Positions 25,975 through 39,853 of a stretch of 64,000 nt of DNA are shown here, one piece after another. Positions within the stretch are counted from its first letter, which is position 1; every line of letters starts with the position of its first letter. This DNA is from Corynebacterium minutissimum. GTDB taxonomy: Bacteria; Actinomycetota; Actinomycetes; Mycobacteriales; Mycobacteriaceae. Location of the stretch: contig NZ_CP069533.1 in assembly GCF_016889765.1 (NCBI RefSeq), positions 2,046,001-2,110,000 of the forward strand, in the 5' to 3' direction. Under the pieces are notes generated by a model. That model saw only the letters and a list, made by a program, of their open reading frames with translations. It had not been told where the DNA came from and did no database searches. The position numbers were made by a program, and so were the translations under genes.

Positions 25975-27645
25975 ATGAACAGCCCGACCAACGCAGCGCC
26001 ACAAGGCGGCGCTGGTACCGCGGAGAAGCCCAAGGCGAATTCCGTCAAGGCAGAGCAGAACAAGAGCCCACAGCCTAGCGGGGGAATGCTGGACAAGTTC
26101 CTCAACGGTGTGGAATACATCGGCAACAAACTGCCGGAGCCCTTCACCATCTTCTTAATCCTCTTCCTGATTACGGGCGTGCTGTCTACCATCATGGCGA
26201 AAATGGGCGTGGAGATTAAGATTCCAGGCTCAGATGAAATCAAACCGGTCAAGGGCCTTTTCACCGGTGAGGGGCTGACGTGGTTCACCACGACGATGGG
26301 GGAGAACTACATCAACTTCCCGCCGCTGGTCACGGTGCTGCCCATCATGCTCGCAGTGGGCGTGGCGGAGCGCTCCGGCATGCTCTCTGCGTTGATTCGC
26401 AAGCTCTTCGGTTCCGCGAAGCCGTGGCTGCTTCCGTACGCCGTCGGCGTTATCGGCGTGACCGCCTCCGTCATGGCGGATGCAGCCTTCGTTATCGTCC
26501 CACCGCTGGCTGCCATGGTCTTTAAGGCTGCTGGCCGCCACCCCGTTGCCGGCCTTATTGGTGGTTTCGCCGCTGTGGGCGCAGGTTATTCGACGGCACT
26601 GGTGCCCACCTCGCTGGATGCCCTGTTCGCTGGAATTACGACAGCGGTCATGGACACGTTGCCGAACACGGAGTTCGCTCCCGTCAACGCGATGTCGAAC
26701 TACTACTTCAACGTGGCCTCTTCCATCGTGCTCGGTGTGCTTGCCGGATTCATCATCGACAAGGTGATCGAGCCGCGTATGTGGCAGCAGGAGGTTCCTA
26801 CCGAGGAGGACATCGACCCAGAGGACGCCGCTGAGCGTGGTGATCGTGACGAGAACGGTGAAGAGCTGACCGCCGAGCTGCGCCCAGAGGAGAACAAGGG
26901 TCTTATCTGGTCCGGTGTAGCCACAGTTATTCTCACCGCCGTCATCCTCTTCGCGGTCCTTCTGCCAGAATCCCCCTGGCGTAACGAGGAGGGCAGCTTC
27001 TTGCCCAAATCGCCGCTGCTGAACTCCATCGTTTTCATTGTCTTTGCCTACTTCTTGGTGCTCGGTGTGGTCTACGGCCGGGTTGTCGGCACAGTCAAGG
27101 GGATCAATGACGTCGTCAATATGATGATCGGCGCACTCAAGGACATGATGAGCTTCCTTATTCTGGCGTTCATCTTGGGCCAGTTTGTGGCGCTGTTTGC
27201 TTGGACCGGCATCGGTACCTTCACCGCGGTCAAAGGTGCGGCCTTCCTTGAATCCATCGGCCTTACCGGCTTCCCGGCCATCTTCGCCTTCATCGCGCTG
27301 GCCTCCTGCCTTAACCTGCTGATCATTTCCGGTTCCTCCATGTGGACGCTCATGGCGGCAGTCTTCGTGCCGATGTTCGCGCTGCTCGGTTACGAGCCGG
27401 CTTTCATCCAAGGCGCGTTCCGTGTTGGTGACTCCGCGACCCAGATCATCACCCCGCTCAATCCGTACATGATTGTCATGCTGGGATTCCTCCAGCGCTA
27501 TGAACGCGAGGCAGGCCTAGGAACGCTGATGTCGCGCCTCGTGCCGTTCGTTGTTCCATTCTTCACCGCGTGGGCTATCTTGCTGGCTATCTGGTTCTAT
27601 GTCGATCTTCCACTGGGCCCAGGCAACGCGGTCATGATTGGGTAG
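25975..27645 (+). CDS. AbgT-family transporter
   Basis: The 556-residue product has a soluble N-terminal tail of about 45 residues and roughly 11-13 transmembrane helices. Signature stretches include NKLPEPFTIFLILF, SVMADAAFVIVPPLAAMVF, NLLIISGSSMWTLMAAVFVPMF and FRVGDSATQIITPLNPYMIV, all typical of AbgT. The family imports p-aminobenzoyl-glutamate or exports sulfonamide-type drugs using a cation gradient. A good RBS (ACAGGAG) precedes ATG 25975. The M20 amidohydrolase starts at its 3' end, which favours an import-and-cleave role (inference). Confidence 0.92.
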   Translation: MNSPTNAAPQGGAGTAEKPKANSVKAEQNKSPQPSGGMLDKFLNGVEYIGNKLPEPFTIFLILFLITGVLSTIMAKMGVEIKIPGSDEIKPVKGLFTGEGLTWFTTTMGENYINFPPLVTVLPIMLAVGVAERSGMLSALIRKLFGSAKPWLLPYAVGVIGVTASVMADAAFVIVPPLAAMVFKAAGRHPVAGLIGGFAAVGAGYSTALVPTSLDALFAGITTAVMDTLPNTEFAPVNAMSNYYFNVASSIVLGVLAGFIIDKVIEPRMWQQEVPTEEDIDPEDAAERGDRDENGEELTAELRPEENKGLIWSGVATVILTAVILFAVLLPESPWRNEEGSFLPKSPLLNSIVFIVFAYFLVLGVVYGRVVGTVKGINDVVNMMIGALKDMMSFLILAFILGQFVALFAWTGIGTFTAVKGAAFLESIGLTGFPAIFAFIALASCLNLLIISGSSMWTLMAAVFVPMFALLGYEPAFIQGAFRVGDSATQIITPLNPYMIVMLGFLQRYEREAGLGTLMSRLVPFVVPFFTAWAILLAIWFYVDLPLGPGNAVMIG

Positions 27646-27649
27646 ACGT

Positions 27650-29014
27650 ATGACTCAACCCAACACTCCCTCGACGGCATATTTGGAGGCGATGGAGGGG
27701 GACGTCGCCAAGCGCGTGGCGGCCGCCACCCCGCCCAGACATACAGAGGAGGATTACCCCGGCCAGGAGAAGGCGTGGGACGCCTCTGCGGCACTGGCGG
27801 AGGGGCTGCGGGAAACCGCCGCGCACATCGTGGCGGACCTGCATGCCCACCCGGAGACCGCCTTCGAAGAGCATCGTTCCATGGCGGTGCTGGCGGACAT
27901 CGTCGAAGAACATGGTTTCTCTACGCGCCGCGGGGTCTATGGAGTAGATACCGCCTTTGAGGCCACGTGGCAAAGCGAGGACTTCGACCCGAAGCGTCAC
28001 CCCACCGTGGCCATCTTGGCGGAGTATGACGCACTGCCGCAGATTGGTCACGCTTGCGGTCACAACATCATCGCCGCGGCGGGTGTGACGGGATTCCTCG
28101 CGGCGACCGCTGCGCTTGTCGACGTCCCCCTGCCAGGCCGCATCCTCCTGCAGGGAACACCAGCGGAGGAGGGGCATTCCGGCAAGGAATACATGATTCG
28201 CGGCGGCAGCTTGGACGGCGTGGATGCTGCAGTCATGATTCACGGATTTGGCTATGACATCGGGGCGCATGCGTGGGTTGGCCGGCGTATCCTGCGCGTG
28301 ACCTACCGCGGTGTGGCAGCCCATGCAAGCTCGCAGCCCTTTATGGGGCGCAATGCCCTCGACGCGGCGAGCTTGGCCTATCAAGGCATTGGGCTTATGC
28401 GCCAACAGATGCCGCCGTCAGACCGCGTTCACGCCACCATGGCTGGTGGTGACAGGCCGTCCATCATTCCGAAGAGCGCGAATATGCACATTTACGTGCG
28501 CTCTTTAGGTACGCGCACGCTGATGGACCTCTCCGGACGCGTCGAAGAGATTGTGCGGGGTGCGGCGCTGATGGCTGGCGTTGAGGTAGACCTCGAGTGG
28601 GACGAACACCCGATGACACTGCCGGTGCGCAATAATGCTGCGCTCGTCGAGCGGTGGGCGGCTACGCAAGCGCGCCGGGGACGCACGGCGTTGCCAGCGG
28701 GCACTGTGCCGGACACGGTGGCGGCGTCGACAGATTTTGGCAATGTATCGAATCTGGTGCCGGGCCTGCACCCTATGGTGAAAGTCTCACCGTCGGATGT
28801 AGCGCTGCATACCGAAGACTTCGCGCGGTGGGCCGCCACGCCCCAGGCGGTCGACGCCGCAGTGGATTCTGCGGCTGGTTTGGCGCAGGTAGCGATGGAT
28901 TTCTTAGCGGACCCGGAGTTTCGGCGTGCAGCCCGCGAGGACTTCGATAAGCAGGGCCCAGTCGCGGTGGATACCCTTCTGGCGGGAGGTGCAGGTACCC
29001 CCGCGGGGAATTAG
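27650..29014 (+). CDS. M20-family amidohydrolase (AbgB-like)
   Basis: I chose ATG 27650, 4 bp after the transporter stop; a TTG at 27638 would overlap it. About 454 residues with the M20 metal-site motifs: HAHPETAFEEHRS, GHACGHN, EEGHSGKEYM, plus the dimerisation lid and the C-terminal LHTEDFARWA. AbgB-type enzymes cleave p-aminobenzoyl-glutamate to p-aminobenzoate and glutamate; other members cut N-acyl amino acids. The tight linkage to AbgT supports the first activity but does not prove it. Confidence 0.9.
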   Translation: MTQPNTPSTAYLEAMEGDVAKRVAAATPPRHTEEDYPGQEKAWDASAALAEGLRETAAHIVADLHAHPETAFEEHRSMAVLADIVEEHGFSTRRGVYGVDTAFEATWQSEDFDPKRHPTVAILAEYDALPQIGHACGHNIIAAAGVTGFLAATAALVDVPLPGRILLQGTPAEEGHSGKEYMIRGGSLDGVDAAVMIHGFGYDIGAHAWVGRRILRVTYRGVAAHASSQPFMGRNALDAASLAYQGIGLMRQQMPPSDRVHATMAGGDRPSIIPKSANMHIYVRSLGTRTLMDLSGRVEEIVRGAALMAGVEVDLEWDEHPMTLPVRNNAALVERWAATQARRGRTALPAGTVPDTVAASTDFGNVSNLVPGLHPMVKVSPSDVALHTEDFARWAATPQAVDAAVDSAAGLAQVAMDFLADPEFRRAAREDFDKQGPVAVDTLLAGGAGTPAGN

Positions 29015-29082
29015 GAAACAATAGTGTGCTTGAAAGGTAATCCTTACATAGGTTAGGTTAGGCGGCGACGTTATCTACCGAC

Positions 29083-29101
29083 TGTGGTTAGCCACACCTA
29101 A
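29083..29101 (+). promoter_or_regulatory. Putative DtxR box upstream of the siderophore ABC operon
   Basis: TGTGGTTAGCCACACCTAA matches the 19-bp DtxR consensus (TTAGGTTAGCCTAACCTAA) at 15 positions by my count. It ends 14 bp before the ATG of the binding protein. A tandem half-site run AGGTTAGGTTAGG lies just upstream at 29050-29062. DtxR with iron would repress the operon. Confidence 0.75.
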
Positions 29102-29115
29102 TACGCAAGGGCACT

Positions 29116-30147
29116 ATGTTCACGATTTCCCGCCGCGCCTTCGGCACGACTACCACCAAGATTGCTGCGACTGTTTCTATTGCAGCACTGGCGTTGACCG
29201 GATGCTCCTCCAATTCTGCCGAGGAGACCACTGAGGCAGCGGGTTCCGCGGCAGCAGACGCCTCCACCATCACTCTGGAGGATAACTTCGGGGAAAAGAC
29301 CGTAACCACCCCGGTGGAGAACCCAGCGGTGACGGATAACCGTGCCTTTGCAGTGTTGGCCCAGTGGGATATTGACCTCGCTGCAGCACCGCTTCCGCTG
29401 GTGCCGAAGTCCCTGCGTGATACCTACAACAAGGACACCGTCGAGGTGGATCTCGGCTCGCACAAAGAGCCGGACCTCGAGGGCTTGGTGGCAGCTGAGC
29501 CGGACGTGGTGTGGAACGGACAGCGCTTCGAGCAGCACCAGGAAGACATGGAGAAGCTGCTCGAGGACGTTTCTGTTCTCGACTTCGAGCCGCGCGACGG
29601 CGAGGACTTCTTCGAGGAACTCAAGCGCCACACCGAAGCACTGGGCCAGGTCTTCGGGCATGAAGAGGATGCCGAGAAGCTCATCGCAGACTTCGATGAT
29701 GCTGCTCAGCGCGCCAAGGAGGCCTATGACCCGGAGCAGAAGGTCATGGCCGTCAACACTTCTGGTGGCGAGATTGGCTACATCGCGCCGCAGGTTGGCC
29801 GCACCTTTGGGCCGGTTTTCGACCTGCTTGGTCTGACCCCGGCACTGGAGGTGGACAACGCTTCTGATGATCACGAGGGCGACGACATCTCCGTCGAGGC
29901 TATCGCGCAGTCGAATCCGGATTGGCTGTTGGTTATGGACCGCGACTCCGCTATTTCCAAGGAGGGCCAGGACGTCACTCCGGGCGAGAAGCTAGTCAAG
30001 GACAACGCTGCGCTCAAGAACGTCACCGCGGTCAAGGACGGAAATGTCTACGTTGCACCGCGGGACACCTACATTGATGAATCCATCATTACCTACACCG
30101 AGATTCTTAACGCGCTTGCCGACGCCTTCGAAAAAGCCAACGCCTAA
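29116..30147 (+). CDS. Iron-siderophore ABC transporter substrate-binding lipoprotein
   Basis: The 343-residue product has a lipoprotein signal with lipobox ALTGC (Cys30), preceded by an RR pair at residues 6-7 that could fit Tat export. The class III binding-protein fold follows: DNRAFAVLAQWDIDLAAAPLPLVP, the long central helix, and GGEIGYIAPQVGRTFGPVFDLLGL in the C-lobe. It would capture a ferric siderophore at the outer face of the membrane. It heads a four-gene operon behind a DtxR-like box. Siderophore identity cannot be read from the sequence. Confidence 0.92.
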   Translation: MFTISRRAFGTTTTKIAATVSIAALALTGCSSNSAEETTEAAGSAAADASTITLEDNFGEKTVTTPVENPAVTDNRAFAVLAQWDIDLAAAPLPLVPKSLRDTYNKDTVEVDLGSHKEPDLEGLVAAEPDVVWNGQRFEQHQEDMEKLLEDVSVLDFEPRDGEDFFEELKRHTEALGQVFGHEEDAEKLIADFDDAAQRAKEAYDPEQKVMAVNTSGGEIGYIAPQVGRTFGPVFDLLGLTPALEVDNASDDHEGDDISVEAIAQSNPDWLLVMDRDSAISKEGQDVTPGEKLVKDNAALKNVTAVKDGNVYVAPRDTYIDESIITYTEILNALADAFEKANA

Positions 30148-30163
30148 AACCTAAAGGAATTGT

Positions 30164-31174
30164 GTGAAGACCATGACGGTGAGGATGGGCACGAGTGATG
30201 ATCGCGGGCGCACGCCCACGCGCAGCTCTCGTGGACCCGTTGTGACGTGGACGTTGGGCCTCGGTGTGCTCGGCGTGTTCGCCCTGCTCATCCTGTCCCT
30301 CATGGTGGGGGAGTACAGCATCGTCGACAATGAGGATGGCTGGACCATGTTCTTCACCACGCGCGTGCCGCGCACGATTGCCCTTGTCCTGGCCGGTGCG
30401 GCCATGGCGATGAGCGGTTTGGTGATGCAGCTGCTCACGCAGAACCGCTTCGTGGAACCCACAACCACGGGTACTACCGAGTGGGCCGGCTTGGGCCTGC
30501 TCTTTTCCCTCATTCTTTTCCCGCATGCATCGGTACTGGTGAAGATGATCATCTCCGTGGCCTTCGCGTTTGCGGGGACCATGGTTTTCTTCGCTTTCCT
30601 TCGCCGAGTAGCACTGCGCTCCTCGCTCATCGTGCCCATCATCGGAATCATGCTCGGTGCCGTTGTGTCCGCAGTGTCCTCCTACGTGGCGTTGCGCACG
30701 GACACGTTGCAGCAGCTCGGCATCTGGTTCATGGGTTCCTTTACCTCCGTCTATGAGGGACAGTACGAGGTCTTGTGGGTCGTGCTACTCGTCCTCGTCG
30801 CGGTATACAGCTACGCAGACAAGCTCACCGTCGCTGGTCTTGGCGAGGATATCGCCACCAACATTGGCTTGAACTACCAGCGAATGATTCTGCTGGGAAC
30901 TGGCCTTATTGCAGTGGCGACTGGCGTGGTCACCGTCGTGGTGGGCGCGCTGCCCTTCCTGGGACTGATCGTTCCGAACATGGTGAGCATGCTGCGCGGC
31001 GATGACCTGCGCTCTAACCTGCCGTGGGTATGCCTGTTGGGAATTGCCACCGTGACGGTTTGTGACATCCTCGGCCGCGTTATCATTGCTCCGTTTGAGA
31101 TGCCCGTCTCCGTCATTCTTGGCGTCGTCGGCGCAATCGTCTTCGTCGTTCTGATCGTGAGGTCAACCAAGTGA
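30164..31174 (+). CDS. FecCD-type siderophore ABC permease 1
   Basis: The 336-residue membrane protein starts at GTG 30164. It has about nine helices with the family blocks RVPRTIALVLAGAAMAMSGLVMQLLTQNRFVEPTTTGTTEWAG (split over TM3 and the coupling loop) and VVVGALPFLGLIVPNMVSMLRGDDLR near the C-terminus. It forms a heterodimer with the next permease. The stop overlaps the next start by 4 bp. Confidence 0.93.
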   Translation: MKTMTVRMGTSDDRGRTPTRSSRGPVVTWTLGLGVLGVFALLILSLMVGEYSIVDNEDGWTMFFTTRVPRTIALVLAGAAMAMSGLVMQLLTQNRFVEPTTTGTTEWAGLGLLFSLILFPHASVLVKMIISVAFAFAGTMVFFAFLRRVALRSSLIVPIIGIMLGAVVSAVSSYVALRTDTLQQLGIWFMGSFTSVYEGQYEVLWVVLLVLVAVYSYADKLTVAGLGEDIATNIGLNYQRMILLGTGLIAVATGVVTVVVGALPFLGLIVPNMVSMLRGDDLRSNLPWVCLLGIATVTVCDILGRVIIAPFEMPVSVILGVVGAIVFVVLIVRSTK

Positions 31175-32229
31175 GTGTGCGCATCTCTGTTCCAGCAACG
31201 ACTGCCCAGCCGCAGGTTGATCACTCCCGCCGCAGCGTGGGCAGCTTCCAGTCCGCTGCCGCTGCGCGCAAGTACTGGATCATCCTCGGCGCGCTCATCG
31301 CCGCCGGCCTCATCTTTGCTTTCGGTCTTTTGGCCTACGACAACCCCATGGACTTCGGTACTCGGAAGTGGTGGCTCATTGCGCGCCGCCGCGCTGATGC
31401 AGTGACCGCCATGGCGATTGTTGCGGTGTGCCAGGCAGTAGCCACCGTGGCCTTCCATACGGTGACCAATAACCGCATCTTGACGCCCTCCATCATGGGC
31501 TTTGAGTCCCTTTATGTGGCGATTAATACTGCCACCATCTTCTTCCTGGGCGCTGCTGGGTTGACGCAATCCCGCAACGTGGGCATGTTCCTTGTTCAAC
31601 TCGTGCTCATGGTAGGGCTGTCGCTGATTCTGTACTCGTGGCTGCTCACCAGCCGCCGCAACAATATGCATGCGATGTTGCTGGTGGGCATCATCATAGG
31701 CGGTGGTTTGGGCTCGTTGTCTACCTTTATGCAGCGCATGCTCACGCCGAGTGAGTTCGACGTGCTCACCGCGCGTCTCTTTGGCTCAGTCAATAACGCC
31801 GAAACTGAGTACTATCCCATTGCTATTCCGCTCGTTATTGCGGTCACGGCGTTGATGTTCTTTAACTCGCGCCGCCTCAACGTGCTGGCCCTAGGCCGTG
31901 ATGCCGCTACCAACCTTGGTGTTAATCACAAGGTTAATGCTATCTACACGTTGATTTTGGTCTCCATTCTTATGGCGACGAGCACCGCGCTCGTTGGGCC
32001 CATGACCTTCCTCGGCTTCCTCGTGGCCACCTTGGCCTACCAGGCAGCGGAGACCTACGACCACCGCTATCTCTTCCCGATGTCCATGGCCACCGCCTTT
32101 GCTGTGCTCACCTGTGCCTACTTCCTCATGCAGCACGTCTTCTATGCCCAGGGCGTGGTGTCCATCATCATTGAGCTGGTGGGTGGCAGCGTCTTCCTCT
32201 TTGTCGTTCTGCGAAAGGGCAAGCTGTGA
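31171..32229 (+). CDS. FecCD-type siderophore ABC permease 2
   Basis: The 352-residue protein begins at GTG 31171. Family blocks are RRRADAVTAMAIVAVCQAVATVAFHTVTNNRILTPSIMGFESLY and LVGPMTFLGFLVATLAYQ. It has about nine or ten transmembrane helices. The 4-bp overlaps on both sides show translational coupling within the importer operon. Confidence 0.93.
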   Translation: MSVRISVPATTAQPQVDHSRRSVGSFQSAAAARKYWIILGALIAAGLIFAFGLLAYDNPMDFGTRKWWLIARRRADAVTAMAIVAVCQAVATVAFHTVTNNRILTPSIMGFESLYVAINTATIFFLGAAGLTQSRNVGMFLVQLVLMVGLSLILYSWLLTSRRNNMHAMLLVGIIIGGGLGSLSTFMQRMLTPSEFDVLTARLFGSVNNAETEYYPIAIPLVIAVTALMFFNSRRLNVLALGRDAATNLGVNHKVNAIYTLILVSILMATSTALVGPMTFLGFLVATLAYQAAETYDHRYLFPMSMATAFAVLTCAYFLMQHVFYAQGVVSIIIELVGGSVFLFVVLRKGKL

Positions 32230-32981
32230 TCAAGCTTTCCAAGGTCTCGAAAGCCTATTCCGGCGAGACCACCATCGGCCCCGTCGATCTGGAGATCCCC
32301 ACCGGAGGTATCACCGCTCTTATCGGGCCGAACGGTGCGGGCAAGTCCACGATGCTCACCATGATTGGCAGGCTTCTCGACGCCGATGAGGGCACCATTG
32401 AGGTCGCCGGTTACGACGTCTCCTCCACAAAGTCTGAGGATTTGGCCAAGATCTTGTCCATCCTGCGCCAAGAGAATCACTTCATTACCAAGCTCACCGT
32501 GCGCCAGCTCGTCAGCTTCGGACGCTTTCCCTATTCAAAAGGCCGCCTGACCGCCGAGGACGAAGACATAGTCTCGCGCTACATTGACTTCTTCCATTTG
32601 CGCGAACTGGAAAACCGCTACCTCGATGAGCTGTCCGGTGGGCAGCGTCAGCGCGCATACGTGGCAATGGTGCTGTGTCAGGAGACGGACTACGTGCTTC
32701 TCGACGAGCCACTCAACAACCTCGACATCTCCCATTCCGTCGAGATGATGAAACATCTACGCAGGGCCGCCAAGGAATTTGGCCGCACCATCATCATTGT
32801 TTTGCACGACATCAACTTCGCTGCACGCTACGCCGACTACATTTGCGCCGCTAGGGACGGCAACATCGTGGCCTTCGGCGGGCCAGATGAGATTATGCGG
32901 GATGACATCCTCACCCCGATCTTCGAAACGCCTATCACAGTGATCGATGGTCCGGATGGGCTTTTAGCCTGTTACCACTAG
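32226..32981 (+). CDS. Siderophore ABC transporter ATP-binding protein
   Basis: The 251-residue FepC-like ATPase starts at GTG 32226. Walker A GPNGAGKST (residues 34-42), Q-loop LRQENHF, signature LSGGQRQRAYVAM, Walker B YVLLDEP with NNLD D-loop, and switch His in IVLHDINFAARYAD are present. It ends the importer operon; no obvious terminator follows before the rRNA leader. Confidence 0.95.
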   Translation: MIKLSKVSKAYSGETTIGPVDLEIPTGGITALIGPNGAGKSTMLTMIGRLLDADEGTIEVAGYDVSSTKSEDLAKILSILRQENHFITKLTVRQLVSFGRFPYSKGRLTAEDEDIVSRYIDFFHLRELENRYLDELSGGQRQRAYVAMVLCQETDYVLLDEPLNNLDISHSVEMMKHLRRAAKEFGRTIIIVLHDINFAARYADYICAARDGNIVAFGGPDEIMRDDILTPIFETPITVIDGPDGLLACYH

Positions 32982-33561
32982 AAAGTCCGAAAACTCATCG
33001 CCTGGAGTGCTGTGAAAGATATGCACTAGCCAGGCGATTTGTTGTTTGTTGGGGGTGTGCGTATATTAATTCGAGTCGCCGCGAGGTAGCCGTTTGGTTA
33101 ACTGGTGGTAGATGTTGGAACAATGTTTGTTCGGCGGGTTTGACTTTGGTTGGGCTTGTTGGGTAATGTTGTTCGGGCCGCTTGCGAGAGGTTAACGTTT
33201 GGTTAATTTTCTTGTGGTGTGCGGATGATGTGTGAGAACTCAATAGTGTGCCAATGTACTTTTTTGTGTTGGTTGATTTTATTCATTTTGGCTGCGATAC
33301 GCCGTATGCGTATCGCGGTTGGTGTATGCCGGATGGCGCTTTTTCAAGCGGCGTCATTGTAAATAACAGTAAGTTGTTTGGGCGTATTGATTGAAATCTT
33401 CTAACGGCCAGCTCCCTTTTTTGTGCCCCGTCGGGTTGGGGGGTTGGTTTGATTTTTTCTTTATGTAATTTTTGGATGTGCCAGTTCAGGCGATGCTGCT
33501 TTGGTGGTGTTGTTTGTGTTGGTTTGTCTGTTTGTTAGGTTTGGGCTTTTCACGGCCTTTT
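32982..33561 (+). promoter_or_regulatory. rRNA operon promoter and leader region
   Basis: This 580-bp gene-free stretch is T/G-rich. The best promoter is TTGACT (33140-33145), 18 bp, TAATGT (33164-33169). A nut-like motif TGTGAGAACTCAATAGTG follows at 33231-33248; the same motif recurs before 23S at 35375. No open frame in it looks real. Confidence 0.7.
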
Positions 33562-35080
<1,519 letters not shown>

Positions 35081-35556
35081 AAGGAGCATTAATTAAGACA
35101 CCAGTTGGTGTTGTAAGCACGTGAGTATTTCTCATGTGTGTGGTGGTTGAGTAAACAAAAGTTTTGCTGCCACCATGAATGAATCGGGTGGAGATACACC
35201 TTAACCAGAATGATTGTTAACCAGATGGTTGATGGGTTAACCAACACGGAAATCTTATTGAGGTACTTGGTGCATTGTTGGGTGTCTGGGGCATTATCCC
35301 CTGGTTATCAACCCACACGTGGCTTGGCAGTTGTGATGCGATATGCATGGTTGTTGGCTTGGTGTGGGGTGTTGTGTGAGAACTGTATAGTGGACGCGAG
35401 CATTAAACCGCATGCTGTGATCACCATCTTGTCGACTGGCCTTTTGGTTGGTTGATGGTGGTGGGTGTGTGGTTTGTGTGATTTCTGTTCTTTTGTGTTT
35501 TGTGTAGTTCACGCCGGCATGCAGGCAGCGTTTGTTGTGTTGTGTGTTGGTTGTGT
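35081..35556 (+). other. 16S-23S internal transcribed spacer without tRNA
   Basis: This spacer of about 475 bp has no tRNA-like sequence, as in other corynebacteria. It contains a second nut-like motif TGTGAGAACTGTATAGTG at 35375-35392. The parts next to 23S are likely to form the processing stem. Confidence 0.85.
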
Positions 35557-38633
<3,077 letters not shown>

Positions 38634-38739
38634 ACCAGGGTATTGGAGAACAAACAAACACCAAAACAAAAATCACTGTCGCTCGCGTCCACTACACAGT
38701 ATCTGACACAACACCAGCAACCAGAGTATGCTCTAAGTG

Positions 38740-38863
38740 TTTGTCGGTGGCCTATAGCAGCAGGGAAACGCCCGGACCCATTCCGAACCCGGAAGCTAAG
38801 CCTGCTAACGCTGATGGTACTGCAACCGGGAGGTTGTGGGAGAGTAAGAAACCGCCGACACCA
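38740..38863 (+). rRNA. rrf: 5S ribosomal RNA
   Basis: The core CGCCCGGACCCATTCCGAAC and GGAAGCTAAGCCTGCTAACG is diagnostic. The terminal stem pairs GTTTGTCGGTGG with CCGCCGACACCAAAC. Length about 120 nt. Confidence 0.96.
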
Positions 38864-38893
38864 AACAACAACAAACAACTCAATACACAACAA

Positions 38894-38925
38894 GGGGTCC
38901 TAGACAACACCATGTCTAGGACCCC
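38894..38925 (+). terminator. rRNA operon terminator
   Basis: Arms GGGGTCCTAGAC (38894-38905) and GTCTAGGACCCC (38914-38925) form a 12-bp perfect stem with an 8-nt loop, followed by TTTCTTTTTTG. Confidence 0.96.
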
Positions 38926-38998
38926 TTTCTTTTTTGTTTTCACCAGCATCATCGGGTTAAGGGTCAAAATGTGTGTTTGGTTCGGCGTGTCGCTGGGG

Positions 38999-39430
38999 CT
39001 AGATTTGGCCTTTTCGGACGCCGATTGAATGGGTGTAGTTGGTGTCGATAGCGTTGTCGTAGAGGGCTGGTCGTCCTGTTTCGTGGTCGGCTTGGTTCTC
39101 GTTGTGGGTCAGGGTTTGTACTTTGGCGAGTTGGTCCTGGCCCCATTTGGACTGTCTGGCGATTTCTACGGGGTCGTCGGGCAGTTCTGTTTTTTAGATA
39201 CAGCCACCACTCCAGCATTCGTCGTTGGTGTTCTCCGCGTCTTGCGCGGTGTGTGCGTGCTAGTAGTTTCAGCTGGGAGTTGATTCCGCCTTCAAGGCTG
39301 TTGGTGGTGGCCTTGATCCGGTGTGCGTCAAGGACTCCATCGGGTGGGTTGAGGTAGACAAACAGCAGGTTGCTGCGCCAAAGGTGGTTGAGACTGTTGT
39401 AGGCCTTGCGCACGCTGGCATGAGTTCAGG
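38999..39430 (-). pseudogene. IS1249-like transposase fragment (C-terminal, frameshifted)
   Basis: The readable part RKAYNSLNHLWRSNLLFVYL and TTNSLEGGINSQLKLLARTH matches the C-terminus of the IS1249-type transposases found in corynebacteria. After EWWLYLK the frame shifts at an A-run (39190s). The other frame continues KTELPDDPVEIARQSKWGQD and ends HSIGVRKGQI at the stop 38999-39001. Upstream of RKAY a TGA interrupts RWTHT. So at least one frameshift and one nonsense change are present and the N-terminus is gone. Confidence 0.82.
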
Positions 39431-39443
39431 TGTGAGTCCAGCG

Positions 39444-39532
39444 ACCGGTGACTTCGAAGCACTCCAATCAGCTACAATGACCCGAGCAGCATAGCTAACC
39501 CCCGACGTGTCTACTTTCCGGGGGCCAGGCCC
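39444..39532 (+). mobile_element. IS3-family relic: 3' end of orfB plus right inverted repeat
   Basis: This 89-bp stretch is nearly identical to 3962-4048, the 3' end of the IS3 element near the start of the window. It retains the orfB stop region (AGCAGCATAGCTAACCCCC) and the 26-bp right repeat (39507-39532). Nothing upstream of it belongs to that element; it abuts the IS1249-like fragment. Confidence 0.92.
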
Positions 39533-39693
39533 TTCACGATGCTCCGTTGCTGGCCACCGTCAAGACGATCCCACTGCTCGTTCAAAGCCGCGACGATGAT
39601 CGCCTGGGCGTGCTCGCCACTACTTAAGGTTGCATCGTCAGGATCATAAACAGGCACACCGTGAGTAGCGAGTAGATCATTGATTGGTTTCAT
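39511..39693 (-). CDS. Truncated hypothetical protein fused to an IS end, 60 aa
   Basis: The ORF starts MKPINDLLATHGVPVYDPDD. The last four residues and the stop come from the IS3 right inverted repeat (GGCC.GGCCCCCGGAAAGTAG read on this strand), so the original C-terminus has been replaced. The remaining sequence (EHAQAIIVAALNEQWDRLDGGQQRSIVKGL) looks like two soluble amphipathic helices. I do not recognise the family. It may be a decayed gene. Confidence 0.5.
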   Translation of the reverse strand: MKPINDLLATHGVPVYDPDDATLSSGEHAQAIIVAALNEQWDRLDGGQQRSIVKGLAPGK

Positions 39694-39853
39694 GGGTACC
39701 AGTCTTTCCTTAGTGGTGGACGCGCATGCGCAATCACTAGAAAATATTTTCTATAAGTGCTTTATTAAACAGGATGCTGCATCGGTCGTCGCATGCACGC
39801 TGACCCCAATCTGAGTGTTCCCGATACTGCCCAGGAGCAGCGAGCCCATATAA

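Noticed and set aside
26230..27411. 393-codon open frame antisense to the AbgT gene
   Set aside because: It is charged, low in hydrophobics and mirrors the third-position GC bias of the transporter gene; the sense frame has clear AbgT motifs.
29071..29080. IS30-end-like sequence TATCTACCG before the siderophore operon
   Set aside because: Only 9 bp match, which is expected by chance.
35081..35556. tRNA-Ile or tRNA-Ala in the 16S-23S spacer
   Set aside because: No cloverleaf or GGTTCGANTCC-type T-arm was found; corynebacterial spacers normally lack tRNAs.
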